Of a stretch of DNA of 64,000 nucleotides, positions 52,552-62,318 are shown piece by piece; the stretch's first letter is position 1; the number at the start of each line of letters is the position of its first letter. The DNA is from Ruegeria atlantica (GTDB taxonomy: Bacteria; Pseudomonadota; Alphaproteobacteria; Rhodobacterales; Rhodobacteraceae): the NCBI RefSeq assembly GCF_013032455.1, contig NZ_WQCF01000010.1:62001-126000 (forward strand), written 5' to 3'. The position numbers and the translations under genes were made by a program. The notes beneath the pieces are model-generated. The model did no database searches, was not told where the DNA came from, and saw only the letters and a list, made by a program, of their open reading frames with translations.

Positions 52552-53595
52552 TTAGGTCCAGTCCAGCACTACCTTGCCCGACCGTCCCGATTTCATCGCG
52601 GCAAACCCATCGGCGAAATCGTCGACCTTCATCTGGTGCGTGATGACCCGGCTGACATCCAGACCATTCTGCAACATGGCGATCATCTTGTACCAGGTCT
52701 CGAACATCTCGCGCCCGTAGACGCCCTTTATGGTGATGGCCTTGAACACGATGCGGGACCAATCCACCGGGGATTTTCCGGGCGGGATACCCAGCAAAGC
52801 GATCTTGCCGCCCATCACCAGCGCCTCGACCATCTGGTCCAAGGCAATCTGCGAGCCCGACATTTCAAGGCCCACATCGAAACCCTCTTTCATACCCAGT
52901 TCCGTGATGACGTCTTGCAATTCCTCGCTGGAGACGTCGACAGTACGCACGGTCGGCACCACATGTTCTGCCAGTTTTAGTCGATCTGGGTTGATATCCG
53001 TGATCACCACGTGCCGAGCGCCGGCATGGCGCACGACCGCGGCTGCCATGATGCCAATGGGGCCAGCGCCGGTGATCAGTACATCCTCACCCAGCAGGTC
53101 GAAACTCAGCGCGGTATGCACCGCGTTGCCCAGCGGGTCGAGGATGGCTCCGATCTCATCAGGCACGTCATCGGGCAGGGGGACGACATTGAAGGCGGGC
53201 AGTTTCAGGTATTGCGCGAAAGCACCCTGTTCGTTGACGCCTATGCCCCGCGTGCCGGGGTCCAGGTGGAACTTGCCTGCTCGGCTCTGGCGGCTGTCGG
53301 TGGTGATCAGGTGACCTTCACCGGAACAGCGCTGCCCGATCTCAAGCCCGGTCACGTTGCGCCCGATCTCGACGATCTCACCGGCAAATTCATGACCGGT
53401 GATCATCGGGACCGGCACGGTGGCGGCGGCCCACTCATCCCAGTTCCAGATATGAATGTCGGTGCCGCAGATACCGGTTTTGTTGATGCGGATCAGGACC
53501 TCATCCGCGCCGATTTCGGGGACCGGGGCCTGCACCATCCACAGGCCCTCTTCGGGCTTGGATTTCTCCAAAGCTTTCATCGTATTGGGTCGCAT
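52552..53595 (-). CDS. tdh: L-threonine 3-dehydrogenase
   Basis: 347 residues, medium-chain dehydrogenase family. Catalytic zinc ligands are seen at Cys43 (TGICGTDIH) and His68/Glu69 (TGHEFAGE). The NAD site is [20 protein letters not shown]. The structural-zinc loop, which has four Cys in E. coli Tdh, lacks them here ([20 protein letters not shown]). It oxidises threonine to 2-amino-3-ketobutyrate, used by Kbl. Its ATG overlaps the kbl stop by one base; a second Met at codon 6 is also possible. Confidence 0.94.
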   Translation of the reverse strand: MRPNTMKALEKSKPEEGLWMVQAPVPEIGADEVLIRINKTGICGTDIHIWNWDEWAAATVPVPMITGHEFAGEIVEIGRNVTGLEIGQRCSGEGHLITTDSRQSRAGKFHLDPGTRGIGVNEQGAFAQYLKLPAFNVVPLPDDVPDEIGAILDPLGNAVHTALSFDLLGEDVLITGAGPIGIMAAAVVRHAGARHVVITDINPDRLKLAEHVVPTVRTVDVSSEELQDVITELGMKEGFDVGLEMSGSQIALDQMVEALVMGGKIALLGIPPGKSPVDWSRIVFKAITIKGVYGREMFETWYKMIAMLQNGLDVSRVITHQMKVDDFADGFAAMKSGRSGKVVLDWT

Positions 53596-54779
53596 CAGAT
53601 TACTCCCAATTCCTTGCCGACCTTGCCAAAGGCCGCCAGCGCGCGGTCCAACTCGTCCTTCGTCAGGGCCGCATTCATCTGCGTCCTGATCCGCGCCTGT
53701 CCACGCGGAACGACGGGGAAGAAAAAGCCCGAGACATAGACGCCCTCATCAAACAGTCGCGAGGCCATGTCCTGCGCCAATGTGGCCTCACCCAGCATCA
53801 CTGGAATGATCGGGTGTTCGCCGGGAAGTAGGTCAAAGCCCAGCTTCTCAAGCCCCGCGCGCCAGTATTTGGCATTTCCGAACAGTTGCGCGCGCAGCAT
53901 GTCGCCTTCTTCGACCAGACGGATCGCCTCTAGTCCGGCGGCGACAATCGAGGGTGGCAGCGAGTTTGAGAACAGATAGGGCCGCGCTCGCTGCCGTAGC
54001 AGATCAATCACTGGCTGCGGCCCGGCGATGTAACCGCCGATTGCCCCCCCAAGTGCCTTGCCTAAGGTTCCCGTCAGAATATCCACGTCGACGCCGAAAT
54101 GATCCGACGTTCCAGCGCCGTTCGGCCCCATGAAGCCGGTGGCGTGGCAATCATCGACCATAACGATGGCGTCGTATTTGTCGGCCAGTTCGCGAATCTT
54201 CGGCAGGTTGGCCAGATAGCCATCCATCGAAAACACACCGTCGGTCGCGATCATGATGTGTCGTGCCCCGTCCTCGCGCGCCTGTTTCAGCCAGGCTTCG
54301 AGGTCACTCATGTCATTGTTCATGTAGCGATAGCGTTTCGCCTTGCACAGCCGCACTCCGTCGATGATCGAAGCGTGGTTCAGGCTGTCCGAGATGATGG
54401 CGTCCTCGGGCCCGAGCAGAGGCTCAAACAGCCCTCCGTTCGCGTCGAAACAGGCGGCAAACAGGATTGCGTCATCCTTGTTCAGGAATTTCGCCAATTT
54501 CTGTTCCAGCTCACGGTGAATGTCCTGTGTGCCGCAGATGAACCGGACCGAGGCCATGCCAAAGCCTTTTGGTCCCATGGTATTTGTTGCGGCCTCGATT
54601 AGCGCCGGATGATCGGCCAGTCCCAGATAGTTGTTGGCGCACAGGTTGATGACCTTTCGGTCGCCAACCGTAATCTCACCGCCCTGAGGCGAGGTAATCA
54701 TTCGTTCGCGTTTATACAGACCTTCAGCTTCGATCTGCGCGAGGGTGTCCGTGATGTGGGACAGGAATGCATCTGCCAT
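53595..54779 (-). CDS. kbl: Glycine C-acetyltransferase (2-amino-3-ketobutyrate CoA ligase)
   Basis: 394 residues, PLP-dependent alpha-oxoamine synthase family. Marks are [40 protein letters not shown] and the PLP Lys in [20 protein letters not shown]. It splits 2-amino-3-ketobutyrate with CoA into glycine and acetyl-CoA. First gene of kbl-tdh; an inverted repeat and an XRE-cupin regulator gene lie just upstream. Confidence 0.96.
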   Translation of the reverse strand: MADAFLSHITDTLAQIEAEGLYKRERMITSPQGGEITVGDRKVINLCANNYLGLADHPALIEAATNTMGPKGFGMASVRFICGTQDIHRELEQKLAKFLNKDDAILFAACFDANGGLFEPLLGPEDAIISDSLNHASIIDGVRLCKAKRYRYMNNDMSDLEAWLKQAREDGARHIMIATDGVFSMDGYLANLPKIRELADKYDAIVMVDDCHATGFMGPNGAGTSDHFGVDVDILTGTLGKALGGAIGGYIAGPQPVIDLLRQRARPYLFSNSLPPSIVAAGLEAIRLVEEGDMLRAQLFGNAKYWRAGLEKLGFDLLPGEHPIIPVMLGEATLAQDMASRLFDEGVYVSGFFFPVVPRGQARIRTQMNAALTKDELDRALAAFGKVGKELGVI

Positions 54780-54825
54780 GGCGGTCTCCGTTTACATGAG
54801 TCGCATATCTAACATAACGGATACA

Positions 54826-54843
54826 ATTCCCAAATGGGGGAAT
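54826..54843. promoter_or_regulatory. Inverted repeat upstream of kbl, possible operator
   Basis: ATTCCC-aaatgg-GGGAAT, an inverted repeat with 6-base arms, is placed 47 bases upstream of the kbl start, in the 110-base gap after the XRE-cupin gene. It could be the binding site of that regulator for threonine control of kbl-tdh. Confidence 0.4.
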
Positions 54844-54889
54844 TACAGTATTTAAGACAAAATTCCGTAAAGGCGGATTTTTGCCGGTG

Positions 54890-55453
54890 TCAGGCGTTTT
54901 TCACAATCAAGAAAACCCGAGCCGGACCGTCAGCAGTGATCGAATGCGCCACGTCAGCGGCATAGCGCGCAGTGTCGCCCTGCTGCAGATCGCGGGATGC
55001 GACACCCGAGGTCACACGGACTGCGCCTGCCAACACGGTCAGCTGTTCCCGTGCGCCGCGCGCGTGCGGCTGGCTGTTTAGGGCTCCGTCCGCATCAAAC
55101 TCGATATCGTAGACCTCGTGGCCACCGGCTTCTTCTGGGGGGGAGAGGATGCGGATGCGACAACTCTGCCCCATATTGTCGATGCTGGGTACTTCTGCCT
55201 TGCGCAGCACTTCGACCTGGTCAGTTGTGTTGCTCTCTTCAAGAAGGCCAGCAAAATCTACTTGCAAGGCGCGTGTGAGGTTCCAAAGGGTCGAGATGGT
55301 GGGGCTACTTTCACCCCGCTCGATCTGGCTGACCATCGAGCGGGACACGCCGCTGAGATTGGCCACCGCTTCCAGCGACAGCCCCTTGGCCCGGCGGGCC
55401 TCTTTCAGGCGGGCGGGCAGGCGTGTCAGGATATCGTCAGTGTTGTCCGTCAT
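54890..55453 (-). CDS. XRE-family regulator with cupin domain
   Basis: 187 residues. The N-terminal HTH of XRE type (LKEARRAKGLSLEAVANLSG and VSRSMVSQIERGESSPTIST) is followed by a C-terminal cupin domain (about residues 110-185; LNSQPHARGAREQLTVLAGA). This class usually senses a small metabolite. It lies directly upstream of kbl-tdh on the same strand and is divergent from the thiolase gene, so it likely regulates threonine catabolism or the thiolase. Confidence 0.9.
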   Translation of the reverse strand: MTDNTDDILTRLPARLKEARRAKGLSLEAVANLSGVSRSMVSQIERGESSPTISTLWNLTRALQVDFAGLLEESNTTDQVEVLRKAEVPSIDNMGQSCRIRILSPPEEAGGHEVYDIEFDADGALNSQPHARGAREQLTVLAGAVRVTSGVASRDLQQGDTARYAADVAHSITADGPARVFLIVKNA

Positions 55454-55570
55454 GACGGAATTTCATGCGCTTTGCAGGTAGGATTGTCAATTCCAACCGT
55501 GACGGGACGTCTCATGGGACAGGTGGCAGCGGCACATGCATACTGCGCGCAAATGCAGGAGGAGTTACCC

Positions 55571-56746
55571 ATGACCGATATCGTGATTCTGGACGGCGCC
55601 CGCACGGCGATCGGAACCTTTGGAGGGGCGCTGGCCTCGACCTCTCCGATTGACTTGGCCACTGTGGCGACCGAAGCCGCGCTGGAGCGTTCAGGAGTTG
55701 AAGGCGCGCAGATCGGGCATGTGGTTTTTGGCCATGTGATCAATACCGAGCCTAAGGACATGTACCTGTCTCGCGTCGCCGCGATGCAGGCGGGGATTCC
55801 GAACGGGACGCCTTCGATGAACGTGAATCGGTTATGTGGCTCGGGCGCGCAGGCGATTGTTTCGGCGGTGCAGTCGTTGATGCTGGGTGATGCAGAGTTT
55901 GCAGTTGCAGGCGGAGCCGAGAGCATGTCGCGCAGCCCTTATGTCGTGCCGCAGGCGCGCTGGGGCGCGAAGATGGGCGATGTGAAATCGCTGGACATGA
56001 TGCTTGGGGCTCTGAACTGCCCGTTCGGAACTGGGCATATGGGTGTGACAGCGGAGAATGTCGCCGACGAACATCAGATTAGTCGTGAACAGATGGATGA
56101 GTTTGCGATGACCAGCCAGACGCGCGCAGCGGCAGCTATCGATGCAGGGTATTTCGACAGCCAGATCGCGCCCGTTCAGGTCAAGGTCAAGCGGGACATG
56201 GTTGATTTCAAGGTCGATGAGCATCCTAAGGCGACGACCGTCGAGGCTCTGTCCGGGTTGCGGCCGGTGTTCCAGAAGGATGGGCGCGTGACAGCGGGCA
56301 ATGCCTCGGGCATCAATGATGGGGCCGCTGCAATGGTTTTGGCGACGGCGGATGTGGCCGAGAAAGCCGGGCTGAAGCCCAAGGCGCGCGTATTGGGATA
56401 TGCCCACGCTGGCGTGCGGCCCGAGGTGATGGGGATCGGACCGGTTCCCGCTGTGCGGAACCTGATGGAAAAAACCGGCCTGTCAGTGGACGACTTTGAT
56501 GTCATCGAGAGCAATGAGGCTTTTGCGGCGCAAGCGCTGGCGGTCAATCAGGAACTTGGTTTGGAAGCGGCCAAGGTAAACCCAAATGGTGGGGCGATTG
56601 CCCTGGGGCATCCGGTTGGGGCGACTGGGGCTATCATCACTTTGAAAGCGTTGTATGAATTGGACCGTATCGGCGGTTCCAAGGGGTTGGTGACGATGTG
56701 TATCGGTGGTGGGCAGGGTATCGCGCTTGCCATCGAGCGGCTCTGA
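55571..56746 (+). CDS. Acetyl-CoA C-acyltransferase (thiolase)
   Basis: 391 residues from ATG 55571, with AGGAGGAG before it; a longer frame upstream overlaps the regulator gene on the other strand and is rejected. Catalytic residues are in NRLCGSGAQAIVSAV (nucleophile Cys), GHPVGATGAIITLKALYEL (His) and MCIGGGQGIALAIERL (second Cys). It could act in beta-oxidation or in acetoacetyl-CoA formation. It is divergent from the XRE-cupin gene. A hairpin and a repeat follow the stop. Confidence 0.93.
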   Translation: MTDIVILDGARTAIGTFGGALASTSPIDLATVATEAALERSGVEGAQIGHVVFGHVINTEPKDMYLSRVAAMQAGIPNGTPSMNVNRLCGSGAQAIVSAVQSLMLGDAEFAVAGGAESMSRSPYVVPQARWGAKMGDVKSLDMMLGALNCPFGTGHMGVTAENVADEHQISREQMDEFAMTSQTRAAAAIDAGYFDSQIAPVQVKVKRDMVDFKVDEHPKATTVEALSGLRPVFQKDGRVTAGNASGINDGAAAMVLATADVAEKAGLKPKARVLGYAHAGVRPEVMGIGPVPAVRNLMEKTGLSVDDFDVIESNEAFAAQALAVNQELGLEAAKVNPNGGAIALGHPVGATGAIITLKALYELDRIGGSKGLVTMCIGGGQGIALAIERL

Positions 56747-56786
56747 TTGGTGACCGGGCGGGGGGCTGTCTGCCCCCCATCACGCT

Positions 56787-56827
56787 GGGGCGCGATTCCC
56801 CCCGAAGATATTTTTAGCCAGATGAAG
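56787..56827 (+). repeat. Intergenic hairpin repeat, copy 2 (TATTTTT-N4-AGATGAAG)
   Basis: GGGG-N7-CCCC (56787-56801) is followed by GAAGA, TATTTTT (56809-56815), four bases and AGATGAAG (56820-56827). A second hairpin, GGGGGC-tgtct-GCCCCC, lies just before it at 56761-56777. Spacing of the TATTTTT-N4-AGATGAAG part is identical to copy 1 at 5480-5498. Here it follows the thiolase stop, so a terminator or processing role is plausible. Confidence 0.55.
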
Positions 56828-56837
56828 CGCGCGGCGA

Positions 56838-58367
56838 TTAGCTGAACGAGGTGATCACCAAGACCAATGTGGCGCCCGCAGCTACGCCGATGGCGGCGGG
56901 CAGGGCGGCGGACCACAAGGGTGACTTTTGTGGTTCGTCCTTTTGTGTCTGTGCGATCAGCGCGTTTTCGACCAAGGCAGGTAGGCGTGGTCCGAAGCGG
57001 GCAAGGACCATTGCGGTTTTGCCGAAGTCTCGCAAGGCAGAGCGCGGGCCGATGGATTGTTTAATGTAATCCTCGACCACGGGGCGGGCGGTTTCCCAGA
57101 TATTGATATGGTCATCCAACGAGCGCGCAACCCCTTCGACCACAACCATTGTGCGTTGCAGCAAGATCAGCTCGGTCCGGGTTTCCATTCCAAATCGTTC
57201 GGTCACTTCGAACAGGTAGCTCAGCAACCGGCCCATGGATATATGTGTGGCGTCCATGCCGAATATCGGTTCGCCCACAGCGCGCAACGCGCGAGCAAAT
57301 TCGTCAACGTCCTGGTTGGCGGGAACATAGCCTGCCTCGAAATGCACTTCTGCCACGCGCTTGTAGTCGCGGCGGATGAAACCAAAGAGGATCTCGGCAT
57401 AGACCCGGCGGGTGTATTCGTCGATATGACCCATGATTCCGTAGTCATAGGCAACTATGTCGCCATTGGCCGCGACCTTGAGGTTGCCCTGATGCATGTC
57501 GGCGTGGAAATACCCGTCGCGCAAGGCATGCAACAGGAACAGTCGCAGCACCCGTTCGGCCAGATCGCGGCGATTGTGACCAGCAGCATCCAGCGCCGCG
57601 TTGTCGCCCAGTGCAATCCCATCCGCCCAGCTGAGCGTCATCACCCGCCGTGCCGACAAAGACCAAACCACTGGGGGCAGCCAGAACCCGGCATCATCCT
57701 TGGTGTTGGCGGCATATTCCGAGGCGGCAGCACTTTCCAAACGCAGATCCAATTCGCCGCGTACAACGCCGTCGAAATGTTCGATCACATCCATCGGGCG
57801 CAGGCGACGGGCACCTGGCGCAAACAGGTCGACGATGCGAGCGGCGAAATAAAATGCATCCACATCCTTGTGAAAGGCGCGCTCGATTCCCGGCCGCAGG
57901 ACTTTGACGGCAACATATTCACCGGTTTTGACCAGCCGGGCCTTGTGGACCTGCGCGATTGAAGCAGCAGCGATCGGTTCGCTGAAGTCTTCGAAAACCT
58001 CTTCGACCGGTTGGCCGAGTTCTTTTTCCACTTCGGCCATGGCCTCGGCGCGGGAAAAGGGAGGCAGCTTGTCCTGCAGCACGCGCAGTTGCGCGGCCAG
58101 TTCGTGGCCCACCACGTCGGGGCGGGTCGAAAGAATCTGGCCGAATTTGATATAGGCTGGACCCAGCGCTGTCAGCGCGCGCGTGGCGGGCGGCATGTTG
58201 GGATCGCCCTTGTAGCCCAGCCACTGAAACGGTTTGCCCAAAGCATGTGCCAGAAAGCGCAGCGCACGGGGGGCTTCAAATGCGTCGAGCACCACGTTCA
58301 TGGCGCCTGTACGCTCAAACGTGGCGCCTGTGCGGATCAGGCGTATGATGTTGTGAGGACCGCGCAT
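56838..58367 (-). CDS. ubiB: Ubiquinone biosynthesis kinase-like protein UbiB
   Basis: 509 residues of the ABC1/ADCK/UbiB family. The K-x-G-Q motif is in YIKFGQILSTRPDVVGHELA; the protein-kinase-like core has the VKVLRP Lys and the metal site in DMHQGNLKVAANGDIVAYDY; two C-terminal hydrophobic helices are seen, one being AAIGVAAGATLVLVITS. UbiB supports ubiquinone synthesis at the membrane, probably as an ATPase for lipid intermediates. ATG 58367 overlaps the ubiE stop by one base. Confidence 0.95.
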   Translation of the reverse strand: MRGPHNIIRLIRTGATFERTGAMNVVLDAFEAPRALRFLAHALGKPFQWLGYKGDPNMPPATRALTALGPAYIKFGQILSTRPDVVGHELAAQLRVLQDKLPPFSRAEAMAEVEKELGQPVEEVFEDFSEPIAAASIAQVHKARLVKTGEYVAVKVLRPGIERAFHKDVDAFYFAARIVDLFAPGARRLRPMDVIEHFDGVVRGELDLRLESAAASEYAANTKDDAGFWLPPVVWSLSARRVMTLSWADGIALGDNAALDAAGHNRRDLAERVLRLFLLHALRDGYFHADMHQGNLKVAANGDIVAYDYGIMGHIDEYTRRVYAEILFGFIRRDYKRVAEVHFEAGYVPANQDVDEFARALRAVGEPIFGMDATHISMGRLLSYLFEVTERFGMETRTELILLQRTMVVVEGVARSLDDHINIWETARPVVEDYIKQSIGPRSALRDFGKTAMVLARFGPRLPALVENALIAQTQKDEPQKSPLWSAALPAAIGVAAGATLVLVITSFS

Positions 58368-59119
58368 TAAATCTTCCAGCCGGAATGCAGCGCGGCGATA
58401 CCCATGCTGAGATTGCGGTATTTGGCGTTTTCGAAACCGGCGGTGCGAACCATGTTCAGAAAGGTTTCCTGATCCGGGAACTTGCGGATCGATTCCACCA
58501 GATACTGGTAGCTGTCGTAATCGTTGGCGATCAGCTTACCCATCCGCGGGATGACATTGAAACTGTACAGATCATAGAGCTTCTGTAGCCCGTCATTTGG
58601 CAATTGGCTGAATTCCAAAACCATCAGGCGACCTCCGGGTTTCAGAATGCGGAACGCTTCGTTCAGGGCCTCTTGCGGGCGGGTCACGTTTCGGATGCCA
58701 AACGAGATGGTGTAGACGTCGAACGTGCTGTCCTCGAAGGGCAGGGACATCGCATCACCGACTACCCAGTTCAGGCTGTCGGCCATCTGATCAGCCTCGG
58801 CCCGTTGGCGGCCTTCGACCAGCATTGGCTCGGTCAGGTCCAGAACGGTGGCGTGGCCGTGGCCCGCGCGTTTCAGAAATCTGAACGAAATGTCGCCAGT
58901 ACCGCCCGCCACATCCAGCAGGCGCTGACCCGGGCGTGGGGCCAGCCAATCCATCATCGCGTCTTTCCAGACCCGGTGAATGCCCATCGACATGACATCG
59001 TTCATCACGTCGTATTTCGAGGCAACCGAGTTAAACACGCCTTGCACGCGCCCGGCCTTGTCAGCCTCGCGCACGGTTTCAAACCCGAAATGAGTGGTCT
59101 TGTCTTTGGAGTCGGACAT
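58367..59119 (-). CDS. ubiE: Ubiquinone/menaquinone C-methyltransferase UbiE
   Basis: 250 residues from ATG 59119; the frame extends 57 codons further but lacks a start with a good ribosome-binding site. SAM motif I is [19 protein letters not shown], and [20 protein letters not shown] is the UbiE hallmark, as is the N-terminal [20 protein letters not shown]. It methylates the quinone ring at carbon. It forms an operon with ubiB and is divergent from mutM across 454 bases containing a small ORF. Confidence 0.95.
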   Translation of the reverse strand: MSDSKDKTTHFGFETVREADKAGRVQGVFNSVASKYDVMNDVMSMGIHRVWKDAMMDWLAPRPGQRLLDVAGGTGDISFRFLKRAGHGHATVLDLTEPMLVEGRQRAEADQMADSLNWVVGDAMSLPFEDSTFDVYTISFGIRNVTRPQEALNEAFRILKPGGRLMVLEFSQLPNDGLQKLYDLYSFNVIPRMGKLIANDYDSYQYLVESIRKFPDQETFLNMVRTAGFENAKYRNLSMGIAALHSGWKI

Positions 59120-59283
59120 GAAAGTGACGCCTTTGCCAGTGTTGCCCATCCTTATAGGGCTCAGCGCTGGGAAGACAATCGCGCGAAATGGTAGCAGGGG
59201 GCGACGAATTGGCAGTTGTGCCACAGATTTTCCCAAGTCGTTGCGTAAGACGGTAGACAGTTTAGATAAGTGGTTCTTTTGAC

Positions 59284-59421
59284 ATGCCAAAATTTACTGT
59301 TTTTGCAATATTTTTAAGTGTTGGTCTGCCTCTTCTATTTGTCACCTGGCGGGCGTGGGCAGCCTATCGCACGATCTCGCGCGTTCGCCGCACGGAAGGA
59401 GTTGGTGAAAAGCTGGATTAA
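59284..59421 (+). CDS. Possible 45-aa single-TM protein between ubiE and mutM
   Basis: ATG 59284 to TAA 59419-59421 gives 45 residues. The first 21 are strongly hydrophobic ([18 protein letters not shown]), and the rest is basic ([17 protein letters not shown]), as in many true small membrane proteins with N-out, C-in topology. No strong ribosome-binding site is visible and no family is recognised. It lies alone in a 454-base gap. The other parts of this gap (59120-59283, 59422-59573) show no gene. Confidence 0.4.
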   Translation: MPKFTVFAIFLSVGLPLLFVTWRAWAAYRTISRVRRTEGVGEKLD

Positions 59422-59573
59422 GCGCGAAAGAATTTTGCCAATGTTATCTTACCGGTCTCGGTTTCCTGCATAGTTCGGGATGGGCAGAGGGCGAGGTTTC
59501 TGAGATATGTAACCGGACATGACGACATGGTGCAGGCGTTGGAAAGCGCCCTTGCAGCAAATCAGGAGAGAAC

Positions 59574-60425
59574 ATGCCGGAGCTTCCGGAAGTCGAAACG
59601 GTCCGGCGGGGTCTGACCCCCGCGATGGAAGGTGTTGTGATCGAGCGCGCGGATGTGAACCGCCCCGATCTGCGCTGGCCCTTCCCCGAACGGATGGCCG
59701 AGCGGCTTACGGGGCAGCGGATCGACCGATTGCGGCGGCGTTCGAAATATATTCTTGCCGATCTCAGTAGTGGTGAGACGCTGCTGATCCATTTGGGCAT
59801 GTCCGGGCGGATGACCGTGTCTGGCGATCCGTTGGGGCAGTTCGCGCATGAACATCCGATGCCCGAGAAACACGACCATGTAGTCTTTCACATGGCCAAT
59901 GGCGCGCGTGTGACCTTCAACGATCCACGCCGGTTTGGGGCGATGGATCTGCTTGCCACGGCAACTGCAGAAAGGCACAAATTGCTGGCGGTTCTGGGGC
60001 CCGAACCTTTGGGCAACGATTTCCACGAACAGCACCTGATTGACGCCTTCAAGGGCAGGAATGCTCCGGTAAAGTCCGCGCTTCTGGATCAGGGAATCGT
60101 TGCCGGATTGGGGAATATCTACGTATGCGAGGCTCTTTATCGCGCAGGCGTGTCGCCACGTCGCAAGGCCGGTCAGATTTCGGCGACCCGTGTGGCGGCG
60201 TTGGTTCCGATCATCCGGCAGGTGCTGCAGGAGGCCATCGAAGCGGGAGGATCGTCCCTTCGGGATTTCCGCCAAGCCGATGGAGAACTTGGATATTTTC
60301 AGCACAGCTTTGACGTTTATGGGCGCGAGGGAAAAGCCTGCCGGACCGAAGGCTGTGATGCTTCAATAAGAAGAATCACCCAGTCCGGTCGCTCATCCTT
60401 CTATTGCGCGCAATGCCAAAGATAA
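59574..60425 (+). CDS. mutM: Formamidopyrimidine-DNA glycosylase
   Basis: 283 residues, with AGGAGAG before ATG 59574. The catalytic N-terminal Pro is in [14 protein letters not shown]; the H2TH region has [20 protein letters not shown]; and a C-terminal zinc finger with four Cys ([11 protein letters not shown] and FYCAQCQR) closes the protein. It removes 8-oxoguanine from DNA. Separate from the hydratase gene by 66 bases on the same strand. Confidence 0.96.
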   Translation: MPELPEVETVRRGLTPAMEGVVIERADVNRPDLRWPFPERMAERLTGQRIDRLRRRSKYILADLSSGETLLIHLGMSGRMTVSGDPLGQFAHEHPMPEKHDHVVFHMANGARVTFNDPRRFGAMDLLATATAERHKLLAVLGPEPLGNDFHEQHLIDAFKGRNAPVKSALLDQGIVAGLGNIYVCEALYRAGVSPRRKAGQISATRVAALVPIIRQVLQEAIEAGGSSLRDFRQADGELGYFQHSFDVYGREGKACRTEGCDASIRRITQSGRSSFYCAQCQR

Positions 60426-60491
60426 CTTGATCCAGCATTCTCGCGTGATAAGGAATTGTACCTGAACGGAACAACCGGAAGCTTACAACTC

Positions 60492-61268
60492 ATGGCTTTT
60501 GAGACGATCATCGTCGAAATTGAAAACCACGTCGCCCTTATCAAGCTCGACAGGCCAGATGCGCTGAACGCGCTGAACGCCCAGCTCACACAGGAGCTTT
60601 GCCTGGCGCTTGAGGAGGCGGATAAAAACGACAAGGTGCGCTGCATCGTCATCTCTGGCTCGGACAAAGCTTTTGCCGCAGGCGCGGATATCAAAGAAAT
60701 GTCCGAGATGAGTTTCGTGGACGTTTACTCTTCGAACCTGTTTGGTGATTTCAATGACCGCATCACCGCGATCCGCAAGCCGATCATAGCCGCCGTTTCC
60801 GGCTATGCGCTGGGCGGTGGGTGCGAACTGGCGATGCTGTGCGACTTTATTATAGCCGCCGATACGGCCAAGTTCGGACAGCCCGAGATCAATCTGGGTG
60901 TCATTGCGGGTTTGGGGGGCACGCAGCGGCTGACCCGATTTGTTGGTAAATCCAAAGCAATGGACATGAATTTGACCGGGCGCTTTATGGATGCTGAAGA
61001 GGCTGAGCGCGCAGGGCTAGTGAGCCGTGTTGTTCCGGCAAAGAAACTGATGGAAGAAGCCGTGGGCGCGGCCCAGAAAATCGCTGAGAAATCTCAACTG
61101 TCAGCGCTGGCCGCCAAAGAGGCCGTGAACCGCAGCTATGAAGTTACGCTGAGCGAGGGGCTGCTTTTCGAACGCCGCGTCTTCCATTCGATGTTTGCGA
61201 CCGAAGACCAGAAAGAAGGCATGGCCGCCTTCCAGGAAAAGCGTGCGGCGCAGTTCCGGGATAAATAA
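60492..61268 (+). CDS. Enoyl-CoA hydratase
   Basis: 258 residues from ATG 60492; 12 more residues upstream are possible but not needed. Crotonase-fold marks: oxyanion region [14 protein letters not shown] and catalytic Glu region [17 protein letters not shown], with the second Glu in [20 protein letters not shown]. It hydrates short-chain trans-2-enoyl-CoA in fatty acid breakdown. Followed by an intrinsic terminator, then rpsT. Confidence 0.94.
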   Translation: MAFETIIVEIENHVALIKLDRPDALNALNAQLTQELCLALEEADKNDKVRCIVISGSDKAFAAGADIKEMSEMSFVDVYSSNLFGDFNDRITAIRKPIIAAVSGYALGGGCELAMLCDFIIAADTAKFGQPEINLGVIAGLGGTQRLTRFVGKSKAMDMNLTGRFMDAEEAERAGLVSRVVPAKKLMEEAVGAAQKIAEKSQLSALAAKEAVNRSYEVTLSEGLLFERRVFHSMFATEDQKEGMAAFQEKRAAQFRDK

Positions 61269-61293
61269 GAGCTATTGCGATAGGGCTGGGATA

Positions 61294-61315
61294 GGCGGGC
61301 AAGTCCCGCCTTTTT
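61294..61315 (+). terminator. Intrinsic terminator after enoyl-CoA hydratase
   Basis: GGCGGG-N5-CCCGCC followed by five T, 25 bases after the hydratase stop. It separates this gene from rpsT, which has its own 180-base leader. Confidence 0.85.
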
Positions 61316-61497
61316 CATGGCTGCTATGCAGCTTGAAAGAATCAGCTTGGCAAAGCCTGAAAACTTGGATAGGTAGCGCCGCTATACATGCGCGTGCGGC
61401 CCGCTTGGCCCGACTCACACTCGTGATTTCTGATCCGGTGCGGATATTCCGTGACGCGTAACCGAACATAACCGTACCGAACGAAGGTCAGAATCAC

Positions 61498-61761
61498 ATG
61501 GCAAACTCGCCCCAGGCTAAAAAGCGCGCACGTCAGAACGAAAAGCGCTTTGCAATCAACAAAGCACGCCGCTCGCGCATCCGTACCTATCTGCGCAAAG
61601 TCGAAGAAGCGATCGCATCCGGCGACAAAGAGGCCGCAACCGCAGCCCTGCGCGCGGCTCAGCCCGAGCTGATGCGCGGCGTCACCAAAGGCGTCTTCCA
61701 CAAAAACACGGCGTCGCGGAAAATGTCGCGCCTGTCGGCTCGCGTAAAGGCGCTGGGCTAA
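61498..61761 (+). CDS. rpsT: 30S ribosomal protein S20
   Basis: 87 residues, the standard length. [20 protein letters not shown] and the Lys/Arg-rich helix [20 protein letters not shown] are typical, and the C-terminal [20 protein letters not shown] closes the protein. It binds 16S rRNA in early 30S assembly. Preceded by a 182-base leader after the hydratase terminator and followed by a strong terminator. In many alphaproteobacteria it is next to dnaA, as here. Confidence 0.97.
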   Translation: MANSPQAKKRARQNEKRFAINKARRSRIRTYLRKVEEAIASGDKEAATAALRAAQPELMRGVTKGVFHKNTASRKMSRLSARVKALG

Positions 61762-61806
61762 TCGCTTAAGTTGACCTTGCGTCAACAAAACAAGGTTGAA
61801 TTGTTT

Positions 61807-61838
61807 AAAAAGGCGCCACAATCCGTGGCGCCTTTTTT
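61807..61838 (+). terminator. Intrinsic terminator of rpsT
   Basis: GGCGCCAC-N5-GTGGCGCC (61812-61832) with an upstream A-run and six T after it. Ends rpsT 45 bases after its stop. Confidence 0.93.
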
Positions 61839-62318
61839 CTGCTGTTGCCGGAATGCCGCGTCTTCACAAGCCTGAGAGATTCTTTCGGCGAAAGACCCGA
61901 GTCAACATCAGAGTTTCGTTGCCGTAAGCATAGGCCTCTTGTTACCACTGTTACAGCGATTCACTCGCTTGGGGGGACAGGCTGTTTCACCGACCAAACT
62001 GACGGGCATCAGGGTGGTTGTGAAACGAATGTCGGCAAAACGGCTAAGGCTGTTGTGCTGATCTGCTGAAGGTCATGGGAAACCAAAGATCTGAGCCCTG
62101 TCGTAAAAATTGATTGCGATGCGCAACCCGGCATACGGGGTGTCCTTTGTCGGGTACCCAACCGTTTGGTTGTGCGGACTTTCGGGGACGAACCCGCCAG
62201 ATTCACGTGATTTGGCGTGTAGGTTTCCTATTGCGTGTGAATGCAGAAATAACCGGGCAACCGGAATTGAGTATTAAGGCTGACAGGCCAATAAAGAATG
62301 GGATGCGTGAGGCGCTTG
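61839..62318. other. Long gene-free region upstream of dnaA
   Basis: 480 bases between the rpsT terminator and dnaA hold no convincing gene or RNA. I find no canonical DnaA box (TTATNCACA) or AT-rich unwinding element, so it does not look like oriC. Four GANTC sites are present (61878, 61899, 61958, 62200), and an 8-base palindrome TCACGTGA lies at 62203-62210. The dnaA promoter must lie here, but no -35/-10 pair is certain. Methylation of GANTC by CcrM could time dnaA expression as in Caulobacter. Confidence 0.5.

Noticed and set aside
61839..62318. oriC upstream of dnaA
   Set aside because: No cluster of DnaA boxes and no clear AT-rich unwinding region were found.
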